Origin: an uncultured Collinsella sp.
GTDB taxonomy: Bacteria; Actinomycetota; Coriobacteriia; Coriobacteriales; Coriobacteriaceae
Assembly: GCA_900555555.1 (NCBI GenBank)
Contig: USLK01000009.1
Span: 1 to 42,014, forward strand
DNA length: 42,014 nt
Reading direction: 5' to 3'
Shown here: positions 25,577 to 34,553 of the stretch, piece after piece
Numbering within the stretch: the first letter of the stretch is position 1
How the letters are laid out: each line of letters begins with the position of its first letter
The notes under the pieces: generated by a model
Database searches by the model: none
Seen by the model: only the letters and a program-made list of their open reading frames with translations
What the model was told of the DNA's origin: nothing
Translations under genes and position numbers: made by a program

Positions 25577-25997
25577 GCTGGTTTTCCTCCTTGCGCGCAT
25601 CGAGCCAGACCTGCAGGAACAGAGAAGCTGAAATCATATCGACCTTACCGCGCATCTGCTTTTCATTGAGACCCTGCTCACGGAGGATGCGCTTGGCCTC
25701 ACGGGAGCTCAGGCGCTCATCGACAAACTCAACAGGAAGACCCGTCCGGGCACCGATCTTCACAGCGATGGCGCGAATACGCTCGGCCTGGGTCCCCTCT
25801 TCGCCCGCCATCGTCTGCGGCAGCCCGCAGACGATGATATCGGGCTCATGGTCTTCCAAGATATAACGGAAGCTACGGGACACCTGCTCGACCTCGGCGG
25901 CGGGCAATACCTTGAGCGGTATGGCAACGCTTCCCGTACGGTCCGAGACGGCGATGCCGGTACGCGCGCCACCGATGTCAAGAGCAAGTGCGATCAT
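25566..25997 (-). CDS. ruvX: YqgF/RuvX family pre-16S rRNA nuclease
   Basis: This 143-residue RNase H-fold protein is the putative Holliday junction resolvase now thought to process the 16S rRNA 5' end. The conserved acidic residues are in ALDIGGARTGIAVSD (Asp near 7), the Glu of GLPQTMAGEEG and the Asp of VDMISASLFLQ. FVDERLSSREA is the other family signature. The ATG lies five bases after the alaS stop, in the common alaS-ruvX-mltG order. Confidence 0.94.
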   Translation of the reverse strand: MIALALDIGGARTGIAVSDRTGSVAIPLKVLPAAEVEQVSRSFRYILEDHEPDIIVCGLPQTMAGEEGTQAERIRAIAVKIGARTGLPVEFVDERLSSREAKRILREQGLNEKQMRGKVDMISASLFLQVWLDARKEENQHGE

Positions 25998-26002
25998 GGT
26001 GC

Positions 26003-28660
26003 CTAAGCCCCCAGCTGCTCACGAGCGGCAGCCAAAGCCGCGGCCACACCCTCGGAATCCTTGCCACCGGCCTGCGCCATGTTGGGACGACCGCCCCCGC
26101 GCCCATCGACACACGGGACGATGGCCTTGATGACGTTGCCCGCATGGAAGCCGGCGGAAACGGCCTCGTCGGTGGCCGCGGCCAAAAGCGCGGGCGTGCC
26201 CTTCTCGGTCACGGTGGCGAGCACGCACGCAACCGGCCCGGCGATCTTCTCGCGGACGGTGTCCCACGCGTTGCGCAGGTCCGCGGCCTCAAGGCCGGGA
26301 AGCTCGGCCGTGACAAGCTTATAGCCATCGATCTCGACGGCATCGTTGATTGCGGCGGAGATGGCGTCGGACGAGCCGCCGGTCAAGGCGGCCTTGAGCT
26401 TGCTGGCGGTATCGCGCAGCTCGGCCTGGAGTGCGGATACGCGAGCAGGGACCTCCTCGGTGCGGCACTTGAGCGACGAGGCGGCCTGGTCGACCAGCGC
26501 GGCGCGCCCCTCAAGGTAGGCGATGGCGCCCACGGAGGTCACGGCCTCGATACGACGGACGTTGGAGCCCGTGGAGGACTCGGACGTGATCTTGAACAAT
26601 CCGAGCTCAGCGGTATTGCGGGCATGTGTACCGCCGCACAGCTCACGGGAAACCAGCTGGTCGCCCATGCCGGCCGAGACGACGCGGACGACATCGCCGT
26701 ACTTCTCGCCGAACAGAGCGACGGCGCCGGAAGCCTTGGCTTCCTCGATGCCCATGACCTGGGTATCGACGGGAAGCGCGGCGAAGATCCAGGAGTTCAC
26801 GAGTTCCTCGATCCGAGACAGCTGCTCGGTGGTGAGAGCCTCGAAGTGCGTGAAGTCAAAGCGCAGATGCATGGGGGCGACGAGCGAACCGGCCTGGTTA
26901 ACGTGGTCGCCAAGAACCTGCTTGAGCGCGGCATCGAGCAGGTGTGTCGCGGTGTGGTTGCGGCGGAGCAGCTCACGGCGCTTGTGGTCGACGCGGGCCA
27001 GGAGGACATCGCCCTCAGAAAGCGAACCCTCCTCAACGCTTGCCACGTGTGCATACAGGCCGTTGTGACCCTTGGTGTCCAGCACGCGAACCATGGTGCC
27101 CTCGGCGCTGAGCATGCCGGCGTCGCCGGCCTGGCCGCCCATCTCGGCGTAGAACGGCGTGCGGTCGAGCACGACCTCGACGTTGCTGCCGGCGAGAGCG
27201 GATGCCACGCGCTCGCCGTTGCAGACGATAGCGAGCACGCGAGCACCCTCGAGCTGATCATCCTCGTAACCGCAGAACTCGGTCGCGGCGATCTGATCGG
27301 AAAGCTCGGTCCACACATCGTTGAACGAACCCCACGCATCGCCCTTGGCATTGGCGCGGGCGCGGGCCTTCTGCTCGGACATGCAGGACTCGAATCCCTC
27401 CATATCCACACCGTGACCGGCGGTACCGGCGATCTCGACCGTCAGATCGATTGGGAAGCCGAACGTATCATGTAGCTTGAAGGCGACGTCACCGGACAGC
27501 ACGGCACCATCGGCAAGCCCGGCAAGAGCCTCGTCGAGGTACACGCGGCCGTTCTCGAGCGTTGTGGAGAAGCGCTCCTCCTCGGCGGAGACGATGCCCT
27601 TGACCAGAGCGGCATTGCGGAGCAGCTCGGGATACGCTTCGCCCATGAGGCGGTTGACCTCGTCGATGAACTGGGTGAGGAACGCGCCCTCGATACCCAA
27701 CAGGCGTCCATGGAACACGGCGCGACGCAGCAGGCGGCGAAGCACGTACTCGCGGCCCTCGTTACCCGGCAGGACGCCATCGGAGATCAGGAAGTCGACG
27801 GCGCGAGCGTGGTCGGCGATGATGCGCAGCGAACGGGATGCACCGGTGTAGTCGTCGGCAACGTAGCTCTTGCCGGAGATCTTCTCACCCAGAGCGATAA
27901 GGTGCTGCATGAGATCGCCATCGTAGTTGGAGCTCTTGTGCTGCATGATGGCGGCCATGCGCTCCAGGCCCATACCGGTATCCAGGTTGCGATGGGGCAG
28001 CTCGGGCATGGAGCCGTCCTCCTGGCGATCGAACTGGGTGAAAACAAGGTTCCAGAACTCAAGGAAACGGTCGCAATCGCAGCCGGGGGCGCAATCGGCG
28101 CATCCGCAGCCCACCTCTTCGCCCTGATCGAAGTAGATCTCGGAGCACGGGCCGCACGGGCCGGTGGGGCCTGCGGCCCAGAAGTTGTCGTCCTCGCCCA
28201 GGCGGGAAATATGATCCTCGGCTACACCCAGCTTGCGCCAGATGTCGTGCGACTCGTCATCATCGGTGAAAACGGTGAAATACAGACGATCGAGCGGGAG
28301 CTTGAAGACCTCGGTGATGAGCTCGAAGGCCCAGGCGCACGCCTGCTCCTTGGAAACGCCGCCGAAGGAGAAGTCGCCGAGCATCTCGAAGAAGGAGAGG
28401 TGGCGGCCGTCCTGTCCGATATCGTCGATATCGTTGGTGCGCACGCACTTCTGGCACGAGGTGGCACCGATCTCCTTCATGGTCTTCTTGCCCTGGTAGA
28501 ACTCCTTAAACTGGTTCATGCCGGCATTGGCCAGAAGCAGGGAGGGGTCATCGGGGACCAGCGAGGAGCTGGGATAGAGCTTGCAGCCCTTGTCCTCGAA
28601 AAACTTGAGGAACGCCGAACGGATCTCGGCGGTAGTCATTGTGGGATAGTCAGCGGTCAT
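26003..28660 (-). CDS. alaS: alanyl-tRNA synthetase
   Basis: AlaRS charges tRNA-Ala and edits mischarged Ser and Gly. I start at MTADYPTMTTAEIR (885 residues), where AGGAG lies eight bases upstream. The class II core has FFEMLGDFSFGG and the Cys-rich insert CGCADCAPGCDCDR typical of many bacterial AlaRS. The editing domain has HTATHLLDAAL and the zinc-binding CGGTHARNTAELG. The C-Ala region ends in GGGRPNMAQAGG and a short Ala-rich tail. No T-box leader is visible upstream; the 120-base gap to the AI-2E gene shows at most a weak promoter. Confidence 0.98.
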   Translation of the reverse strand: MTADYPTMTTAEIRSAFLKFFEDKGCKLYPSSSLVPDDPSLLLANAGMNQFKEFYQGKKTMKEIGATSCQKCVRTNDIDDIGQDGRHLSFFEMLGDFSFGGVSKEQACAWAFELITEVFKLPLDRLYFTVFTDDDESHDIWRKLGVAEDHISRLGEDDNFWAAGPTGPCGPCSEIYFDQGEEVGCGCADCAPGCDCDRFLEFWNLVFTQFDRQEDGSMPELPHRNLDTGMGLERMAAIMQHKSSNYDGDLMQHLIALGEKISGKSYVADDYTGASRSLRIIADHARAVDFLISDGVLPGNEGREYVLRRLLRRAVFHGRLLGIEGAFLTQFIDEVNRLMGEAYPELLRNAALVKGIVSAEEERFSTTLENGRVYLDEALAGLADGAVLSGDVAFKLHDTFGFPIDLTVEIAGTAGHGVDMEGFESCMSEQKARARANAKGDAWGSFNDVWTELSDQIAATEFCGYEDDQLEGARVLAIVCNGERVASALAGSNVEVVLDRTPFYAEMGGQAGDAGMLSAEGTMVRVLDTKGHNGLYAHVASVEEGSLSEGDVLLARVDHKRRELLRRNHTATHLLDAALKQVLGDHVNQAGSLVAPMHLRFDFTHFEALTTEQLSRIEELVNSWIFAALPVDTQVMGIEEAKASGAVALFGEKYGDVVRVVSAGMGDQLVSRELCGGTHARNTAELGLFKITSESSTGSNVRRIEAVTSVGAIAYLEGRAALVDQAASSLKCRTEEVPARVSALQAELRDTASKLKAALTGGSSDAISAAINDAVEIDGYKLVTAELPGLEAADLRNAWDTVREKIAGPVACVLATVTEKGTPALLAAATDEAVSAGFHAGNVIKAIVPCVDGRGGGRPNMAQAGGKDSEGVAAALAAAREQLGA

Positions 28661-28781
28661 GCGCGAACTCCTGTGATGCGTCACTGCCCCTCGATATGGG
28701 GCGCCCATTCAAACGCTCACAATTTTACTACGAGAGCAGGCTATCAAAGCCCACGAAGCGCGGACCGCCAAAAGGCGCACA

Positions 28782-30155
28782 TCAGCTCGAGGCGTCGGAC
28801 CGATCATCCACGGACGCATCCTTTGGTCCCATGGGGCTCTCCCCCACGCCGAACTGCTGGAGTCCTGCAATCTTGGCCCAAGGATTATCCAGCTCAGGTT
28901 TTGGTGCGGCGACGGCATCGGGCAACGCATCGGTATCCAGAAGTTCCGAGTCCGCCGCGAATTTATCGTCGCCGAGCGCGTCGAACGCCGGCACGGGTTT
29001 CCCGTCGATACCGGTGTACGGAGTCCCTTTGAAGATGGCGCCGCGATACGACACGAGCTGACGCTCGGTCCTTGTCTCGAAGTAATAGATGAACAGGCCT
29101 TTGGCCGCCGCGCACAGCGGAATGGCGATGACCATCCCAACCGCACCCAAAAGCGCCGACCCGATCACGAGCGCGGTCAGGCTCATAGCGGGATGGACCT
29201 GCACGGAGGATTGCATGACTTTAGGAGAGACGATGTTGTCCGTCACGTTTTGGGCGACGACCGTGACCACGAGCGTCCAGATCGCGAGCATGGGACTCAC
29301 GAACAGAGCGATGAACGTGGCGATGGCCGAGGACACCCAGGGGCCGACCACGGGGATAAGATGCAGAAGGCCGGTGAGCACGCCCATGAGGGCAGCATAG
29401 GGATGTCCGATGATGAGGAAGCCGACGAAGGCAAGAAGCCCGCCGACGCAGGACGTCACAACCATCCCCCGCATATAGCCGCCCACGGAGCGAGACACGA
29501 TGGCGACCATGAACCGATAGCTCGTTGCCTTGCCCTCGCCCAGGACCAAGGCGATCTCGTGATGGATCTTAGGGTAATCACGGGCCAGCCAATAAGCCAG
29601 AACCAGGCCGAGGAACACCACGAACAGCGTGGAGGCGGTGGCGGAGATGAACGGGAAGATGCCACGACCCATATTGCCGGCCACCTCCGAGACAAACGAG
29701 GTGGCCACGTTCGCCAGGGAGCGGAATGCGGCATCGACCTCGGCAGCCCAGCCGGTGTGGGCCGCCGAGGAGAACTGCTGCGACAGCTCTGTGAACAAGG
29801 CGCCCAGACCGCGCAGCTGAGCGGGCAGCCTCACCAGAATCTCCATGATCTGCTGAACGAATATCGGGGCGATTACCAAAACGATGCAGACGACACCCAA
29901 GATCACCACGAGGACGCCCACGAGGGCCGCAGCCCCACGGGCCACACCCTTATGCTCCAAAAAGTTGACGATGGGAGACGAGACGAAGGCGACGAGCGAA
30001 CCGACTGCCAGAAACTCAAGCACGGGCACGAGCGCGCCGAGCATGCGCAGGACCGCGACGGCGATGATGATCGCGCCGACGCAAATCCAAACGCGCATGA
30101 AGGCAAGCCTGGTCGAGCGCATTGTACGGGTGGATTGGCTCGCTCTGGTCGTCAT
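28782..30155 (-). CDS. AI-2E family transporter-like membrane protein
   Basis: This 457-residue polytopic protein belongs to the AI-2E/PerM family (about eight helices). Early helices cover residues 20-100, a soluble loop lies around 105-165, and the family signature appears in the later helices (VVTSCVGGLLAFVGFLIIGHPYA split as GGLLAFVGFLIIG, then LLHLIPVVGPW). The last 80 residues are a hydrophilic, acidic cytoplasmic tail. Family members have been tied to autoinducer-2 export, sodium-proton exchange or undefined roles, so the substrate is unknown. Its ATG overlaps the sigma factor stop (ATGA), which places it in the stress sigma operon. Confidence 0.9.
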   Translation of the reverse strand: MTTRASQSTRTMRSTRLAFMRVWICVGAIIIAVAVLRMLGALVPVLEFLAVGSLVAFVSSPIVNFLEHKGVARGAAALVGVLVVILGVVCIVLVIAPIFVQQIMEILVRLPAQLRGLGALFTELSQQFSSAAHTGWAAEVDAAFRSLANVATSFVSEVAGNMGRGIFPFISATASTLFVVFLGLVLAYWLARDYPKIHHEIALVLGEGKATSYRFMVAIVSRSVGGYMRGMVVTSCVGGLLAFVGFLIIGHPYAALMGVLTGLLHLIPVVGPWVSSAIATFIALFVSPMLAIWTLVVTVVAQNVTDNIVSPKVMQSSVQVHPAMSLTALVIGSALLGAVGMVIAIPLCAAAKGLFIYYFETRTERQLVSYRGAIFKGTPYTGIDGKPVPAFDALGDDKFAADSELLDTDALPDAVAAPKPELDNPWAKIAGLQQFGVGESPMGPKDASVDDRSDASS

Positions 30156-30940
30156 TGAACCGCCATCGCCCCCTCGGGATCGATCTTATCCTGTATTTTT
30201 TTGAGTGTGCGACGCAGCAGGCGCGAGACCTGCACCTGGGAGATGCCCAGGCGCTCCGCAATCTCGATTTGGGTCATACCCTTGAGGAACCGCAGCTCGA
30301 TAACCTCGCGCTCTCGCGGTGAGAAACCTTCCAGCGCCTCCTCGATAACCAGCCTGTCGTCAGTGAACGCCAGGTCGCTGTCCTCGGTGGCATAGCGATC
30401 GAGCACCGATGGGGAATCATCCGAATCGGCCCCCGAGGGCGCCTCAAGCGGAACCGAGCTGTACGCCGAGGACGATTCCATCGCCTCGAGAACCTCATCG
30501 ACGGAAACATCGAGATGCTCCGCGATCTCCTCGACCGAGGGAGAGCGCTGCAATTGGCACGTGAGGACATCGGTCGTTTGGTTGACCTTTGCCGAGAGCT
30601 CCTGCAGACGTCGCGGAACGCGGACGCTCCACCCCTTGTCCCTGAAGTGACGCTTGATCTCGCCCATGATGGTGGGCGTTGCAAACGTGGTGAACTCAAG
30701 TCCGCGGTCGGGATCGAATCGATCGATGGCCTTCAGCAGGCCAAGATAACCGACCTGTACCAGGTCATCGAGCGGCTCGCCGCGATTCTTGAACTTATTG
30801 GCGAGGAAGCGCACCAGATTGAGATGGGACATGACGAGCTTCTCACGGGCATCCATATCGCCCTCTTCCTTGAACTTGCGGAAGAGCTCGTGCGTCTTCT
30901 CCTTATCCCAAGCGGCCTTCCCCGTTTGACGAGAAGCCAT
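30152..30940 (-). CDS. SigB/SigF-type alternative sigma factor
   Basis: This 262-residue group 3 sigma factor directs RNA polymerase to stress or developmental promoters. Region 2 holds DLVQVGYLGLLKAIDRFDP and FTTFATPTIMGEIKRHFRDK (each in the usual order, near 58-102), and the SigB/F/G signature WSVRVPRRLQEL follows. Region 3 is reduced, with an acidic Ser-rich linker (about 158-195). Region 4 has SPREREVIELRFLKGMTQ and the helix-turn-helix IAERLGISQVQVSRLLRR. Its start overlaps the anti-sigma stop by one base and its end overlaps the AI-2E gene. Control is presumably by the neighbouring anti-sigma factor. Confidence 0.93.
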   Translation of the reverse strand: MASRQTGKAAWDKEKTHELFRKFKEEGDMDAREKLVMSHLNLVRFLANKFKNRGEPLDDLVQVGYLGLLKAIDRFDPDRGLEFTTFATPTIMGEIKRHFRDKGWSVRVPRRLQELSAKVNQTTDVLTCQLQRSPSVEEIAEHLDVSVDEVLEAMESSSAYSSVPLEAPSGADSDDSPSVLDRYATEDSDLAFTDDRLVIEEALEGFSPREREVIELRFLKGMTQIEIAERLGISQVQVSRLLRRTLKKIQDKIDPEGAMAVQ

Positions 30941-31317
30941 TAAAGATCCGCCTTTACTTCGAGCACGAGGACTGCAGGGCCGGACAGCTTTTGATAGGTG
31001 TCGCAGACGCTGCCCAAAATCAGGTCGACGTACACCGCCGTGGGATCGTCCTCAGACGGCTCCGAGAACGCCTCGACATCAAGGGAGAACGTCATGCACA
31101 CGTGGGATGCATCGACATCGAAGGAAACCTCGAGCTCATGGGCCCCATTCGTGGCGCACGCATAGATGAAGGCCTCCTCGGCGGCCATGCGAATATCCTC
31201 CACGCGCTCGACCGACATAGACGAAAGCGTCGCCACGTTGGCGGCGGTCATGCGAACGAGCCTGGCGTAAGAAGGATCGCATGCAACGGTGAGCTTGATC
31301 GGGGCGTTGCTATTCAT
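30940..31317 (-). CDS. degenerate RsbW-like anti-sigma factor
   Basis: At 125 residues and directly before a SigB-type gene, this protein is placed like RsbW/SpoIIAB anti-sigma kinases. The core DIRMAAEEAF fits the N-box helix of that fold, but the Mg-binding Asn is Tyr (residue 52). The expected DxGxG and GLGL ATP-binding motifs cannot be found in the C-terminal half (LGSVCDTYQKLSGPAVLVLEV). It may bind the sigma factor without being able to phosphorylate a partner. No RsbV-like STAS gene is adjacent. I chose ATG 31317, which overlaps the DUF948-like gene by eight bases; longer starts lie inside that gene. The family call is by fold pattern and position. Confidence 0.7.
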   Translation of the reverse strand: MNSNAPIKLTVACDPSYARLVRMTAANVATLSSMSVERVEDIRMAAEEAFIYACATNGAHELEVSFDVDASHVCMTFSLDVEAFSEPSEDDPTAVYVDLILGSVCDTYQKLSGPAVLVLEVKADL

Positions 31318-31861
31318 GGTCGGACTCCTTAGCGCCCTCGTACGTGTAATATTGCTTGGGCTCGGGCTCCCCGCTCGAGTCGGGAAGACCGTCGGAAGCC
31401 TCCTGGACCTGTTGCCGTACCTCGGTCTCGGTCCCCTCGAGCACGCGATCGGCCTGCGCCGTATGGCGACCGAGGCCGAACAGCTTGTGGACCTTCTCGC
31501 TCGCAGCGTCGGCGATGCCCGACACCGCATTGGAGGCCGCGCTGGCGGTGCCGCTCACCGCGGCCACGTCACGCAGCACGCCGTTGACCTCGACGAGGTC
31601 GGCCGAAAGCGCCTCGACCGCGACGGTGGCCTCTTTGAGGAGCGGTTCGATCTGCGCGGCAGCAGGCTGCAGCTCGTCGACGATGCCGTCGAGTTTCGCA
31701 ACAACCGGTCGTGCCTCCTCGATGGTGTTGCTGATCTCGTGCACCGTTTGATCGACGCCGCTCACGACACCGCGCGTGCGGCGCAAGACCAGCGACAGCT
31801 CGATAACAGCCCATACGCCCGCTGCGATCAGGATGATGAGGGCGATCTGCATGAGGTCCAT
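31310..31861 (-). CDS. DUF948-like membrane-anchored coiled-coil protein
   Basis: This 183-residue protein begins with one membrane helix (MQIALIILIAAGVWAVIEL). Long amphipathic heptads follow (residues about 30-120, rich in VDxxVxEI/L and VxxVxxVL), then a hydrophilic tail with Tyr pair KQYYTYEG. This is the layout of DUF948/YtxG-type proteins, some of which belong to the SigB regulon in Bacillus. I start at MDLMQIA since GGAGG lies four bases upstream. It is the first gene of the sigma factor operon. The 80 bases upstream (31862-31941) should hold the operon promoter, but I could not fix it. Confidence 0.75.
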   Translation of the reverse strand: MDLMQIALIILIAAGVWAVIELSLVLRRTRGVVSGVDQTVHEISNTIEEARPVVAKLDGIVDELQPAAAQIEPLLKEATVAVEALSADLVEVNGVLRDVAAVSGTASAASNAVSGIADAASEKVHKLFGLGRHTAQADRVLEGTETEVRQQVQEASDGLPDSSGEPEPKQYYTYEGAKESDHE

Positions 31862-31941
31862 GCTTCCTCCAAGCTTCATATTCGATAGATATCAGTCCCA
31901 TGGTACCCGCTTTTGCAAACGGCATGCGTCAAAGCACGGGC

Positions 31942-33264
31942 CTACGAGCGATGCCAGGGACCCTGCTCGCTGCGCCACTGCTCCCAGCCCCGTCCATAGG
32001 GATGCCAGAAGGCGCCGCGCTCCAGGCCCTCGGGCAGATAGCGCTGCGCGACCCATCCCTCCGGATAGTCATGGGGATAGCGATAGTCCCCATACTCCTC
32101 CGACCCGGGGCGATGCCGATCGCGCAGATACGGAGGGACCTCGCGCAGGCCGCTCGAACGGACATCGGCAAGCGCGGCGTCGATCGAGGACTCGCAGGCG
32201 TTCGATTTGGGGGCGAGCGCATTGTAGATGGCAGCCTGGGCCAAGTTGATGCGGCATTCTGGATACCCGATGACCTCGGCGGCCTTGAATGCGGCCTCGG
32301 CCACCAAAAGCGCCTGGGGGTCGGCGTTGCCGATGTCCTCCGATGCGCAGATCATGATGCGCCGCGCGATGAACTTGGGATCCTCCCCCGCATCGATCAT
32401 GCGCGCCAGCCAATACACCGCCGCGTCGGGGTCGCTGCCGCGCATCGACTTGATGAAGGCCGAGATGATGTCGTAATGCATGTCGCCGTTTTTGTCGTAG
32501 CTCAGCCCACGGCGCGGGTTTGCTTGCCGCACGTCTTCCACCGTGATCTCGATCGCCCCGGAGGGAGGGTTTTCCGCGTCGGTGCGCATCAACGCGATCT
32601 CGCTCGCCAACTCGAGCGTGGTGAGGGAGGACCGCCCGTCGCCCGCGGCCAATGTGCAGATAGCCTTGACGACCTCATCGCTCGCCTCATAACGGGCCGC
32701 GAGCCCCTGCGGAGCCTCAAGCGCCCGACGGACCAGCACGGCGATATCCTCATCCGAGAGATGCGTGAGCTCAACCACGCGCGAGCGGGAAAGCAGGGCC
32801 GAGTTGACCTCGAAATACGGGTTCTCGGTGGTTGCCCCCACCAGCACGACCGTACGGTTCTCCACGGCATGCAGAAGCGCATCCTGCTGCGACCGTGAAA
32901 AGCGATGGATCTCATCGATGAACAGGATGGTGCGGCGGTCGTACATCATGAGGCGGCGCTGGGCCTCATCGATCTCACGGCGCAGGTCCTTGACCGTACC
33001 CGTGATGGCCGACAGCTCGACGAACTCGCTGCGCGTGTGGGATGCGATGATATGGGCGAGCGTCGTCTTGCCCGTGCCTGCCGGGCCGTACAGGATGACG
33101 CTCGAAAGCACATCGTGCTCGATCGCCGAGCGCAACCAGGACCCGGGGCCAACGGCCTTCTCCTGTCCCACGTACTCATCGAGCGTCATCGGCCGCATGC
33201 GAACGGCCAAGGGAGCGTTCTTCAGGCGTTTACGGCGCTCCGATTCTGAAAATAAAGTATCCAT
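31942..33264 (-). CDS. rarA: replication-associated recombination protein A (RarA/MgsA)
   Basis: RarA is a clamp-loader-like AAA+ ATPase acting at stalled replication forks. The 440-residue protein has LAVRMRPMTLDEYVGQ at the start, Walker A YGPAGTGKTT (near 60), Walker B ILFIDEIHRFS (near 115), sensor 1 VGATTENPYF and the Arg finger region ALLSRSRVVEL. The C-terminal tetramerisation part contains YDIISAFIKSMRGSDPDAA, split here as DIISAFIKSMRGS and DAAVYWLARM. It lies 11 bases after the triphosphohydrolase gene. Confidence 0.96.
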   Translation of the reverse strand: MDTLFSESERRKRLKNAPLAVRMRPMTLDEYVGQEKAVGPGSWLRSAIEHDVLSSVILYGPAGTGKTTLAHIIASHTRSEFVELSAITGTVKDLRREIDEAQRRLMMYDRRTILFIDEIHRFSRSQQDALLHAVENRTVVLVGATTENPYFEVNSALLSRSRVVELTHLSDEDIAVLVRRALEAPQGLAARYEASDEVVKAICTLAAGDGRSSLTTLELASEIALMRTDAENPPSGAIEITVEDVRQANPRRGLSYDKNGDMHYDIISAFIKSMRGSDPDAAVYWLARMIDAGEDPKFIARRIMICASEDIGNADPQALLVAEAAFKAAEVIGYPECRINLAQAAIYNALAPKSNACESSIDAALADVRSSGLREVPPYLRDRHRPGSEEYGDYRYPHDYPEGWVAQRYLPEGLERGAFWHPYGRGWEQWRSEQGPWHRS

Positions 33265-33275
33265 AGCCTACTGTT

Positions 33276-34526
33276 CTAGCGCTCGTTGATATACGTGCGC
33301 TGCGGGAATTTCAAATCGTCAAACAGCTTGCTCACAAGCTCGATGAAATAGCCATCGGTCATGCTCGCGATATAATCCACAACCGTCTGGTCGAGATCGG
33401 ACTGCCAATCGTATTGCCTACCATAGTATGACAGCATGCGGTCGATGCGAGCGATATGGTGACGGAAGATGAAGCCATTCGGGTCCCCGGACGCCAATTC
33501 CCGCAAAAGATAGTCGTACAGGCGCTCGAACGCCTCGGTCAGCAGCTCCCCACGCTCCTCCTCGATACCGGCCGAGCTGTAGATCTTCTCGTAGTTCTCA
33601 CGCTTTGCGCGCGAAATCTCCTCGAACAGCTCCTCGCTCATCTCGATATGATCGGAGCCGTAGCTGTTCTCCACGATATCCACGGAGGCATGAGATAGGA
33701 TCCACGAATTGTAGGAACCTCCCATTCCGTCATCGAAGGCGCCCTCGTCGAGCAGGCCGGCCTCGATGGCATCCTGGCGATCGCGCCCCACATAGGCGAC
33801 GATATCGGATATGCGCACCACGCAGCCCTCGAGCGTCATGGGGCACAGCGTCTTGACGTAATCGAAATCGCTCGCGTAGCACATATCGATGACCTCATCG
33901 AAAGCTTCGAACGAATCGATTCCGGACAGGCCGAACACCCGCTGCTCGTATTCACCGTTGTGGCACACGATGCCATCGAGCGTTTGAAGCGAGAGGTTGC
34001 GACCGTACAGGGTATCGAGTACGCGGACCGAATGCACATTGTGGAAGAACGAACGTCCGCGACGGCGTTTGAGGATATCGTTGAGGCGGTACTCGCCCGC
34101 ATGCCCAAACGGGGTGTGCCCGAGGTCATGCCCGAGGGCGATAGCCTCGATGAGATCGCAATTCAGCCCCAAGGCCCGCCCGATGTCGCGAGCGATACGC
34201 GACACGAGCTGAACATGCAGGCCGCGGCGGGAAAGGTCGTCGTTGCTCCGAAAACTGAAAACCTGCGTCTTGCCGTTATAGCGATTGTATGCCGGAAGGT
34301 GAAGGATCTTCTCGACGTCCCGCACGTAGGCGGGACGCCAGATGCTCGTCTCGTCGGAATCCCTGGCTTCACGGCGAATAGCCGCCGCATCATCGCAGCG
34401 ATGCGGATTCACCCAGTGGGCGGCCCGATCGGCCTCCATGCGAGCCACCAGATCGGACGAAAGGCGGTCGGGCATAGATTGGAGACGCCGGCCAAGACCG
34501 GATGCGACGCCATGTGTTCTAATCAT
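33276..34526 (-). CDS. dgt: deoxyguanosinetriphosphate triphosphohydrolase-like protein
   Basis: This 416-residue HD-domain protein should hydrolyse dNTPs to deoxynucleosides and triphosphate. The metal-binding set is present: His in SRRGLHVQLVSRIARDI (near 112), the HD pair in GHDLGHTPFGHAGE (near 136-148) and the later Asp in VVRISDIVAY (near 245). NGKTQVFSF is the usual substrate-side motif. The ATG at 34526 has a strong GGAAGGAGG five bases upstream, which decides the start over an internal ATG. The protein is of the two-part Dgt-like type common in Gram-positive bacteria; the exact dNTP preference is unknown. Confidence 0.92.
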   Translation of the reverse strand: MIRTHGVASGLGRRLQSMPDRLSSDLVARMEADRAAHWVNPHRCDDAAAIRREARDSDETSIWRPAYVRDVEKILHLPAYNRYNGKTQVFSFRSNDDLSRRGLHVQLVSRIARDIGRALGLNCDLIEAIALGHDLGHTPFGHAGEYRLNDILKRRRGRSFFHNVHSVRVLDTLYGRNLSLQTLDGIVCHNGEYEQRVFGLSGIDSFEAFDEVIDMCYASDFDYVKTLCPMTLEGCVVRISDIVAYVGRDRQDAIEAGLLDEGAFDDGMGGSYNSWILSHASVDIVENSYGSDHIEMSEELFEEISRAKRENYEKIYSSAGIEEERGELLTEAFERLYDYLLRELASGDPNGFIFRHHIARIDRMLSYYGRQYDWQSDLDQTVVDYIASMTDGYFIELVSKLFDDLKFPQRTYINER

Positions 34527-34553
34527 AAGGCCTCCTTCCAGGCTCCTGGATTC

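Noticed and set aside
25988..27475. Open frame of 495 codons on the plus strand
   Set aside because: It mirrors alaS in reverse, has no family motifs and no ribosome binding site. Similar long plus-strand shadows over era-phoH, dusB-lepA, lepA and ileS were dropped for the same reason.
28661..28781. T-box or other riboswitch ahead of alaS
   Set aside because: No GGGTGG core, antiterminator or terminator hairpin was found in this gap.
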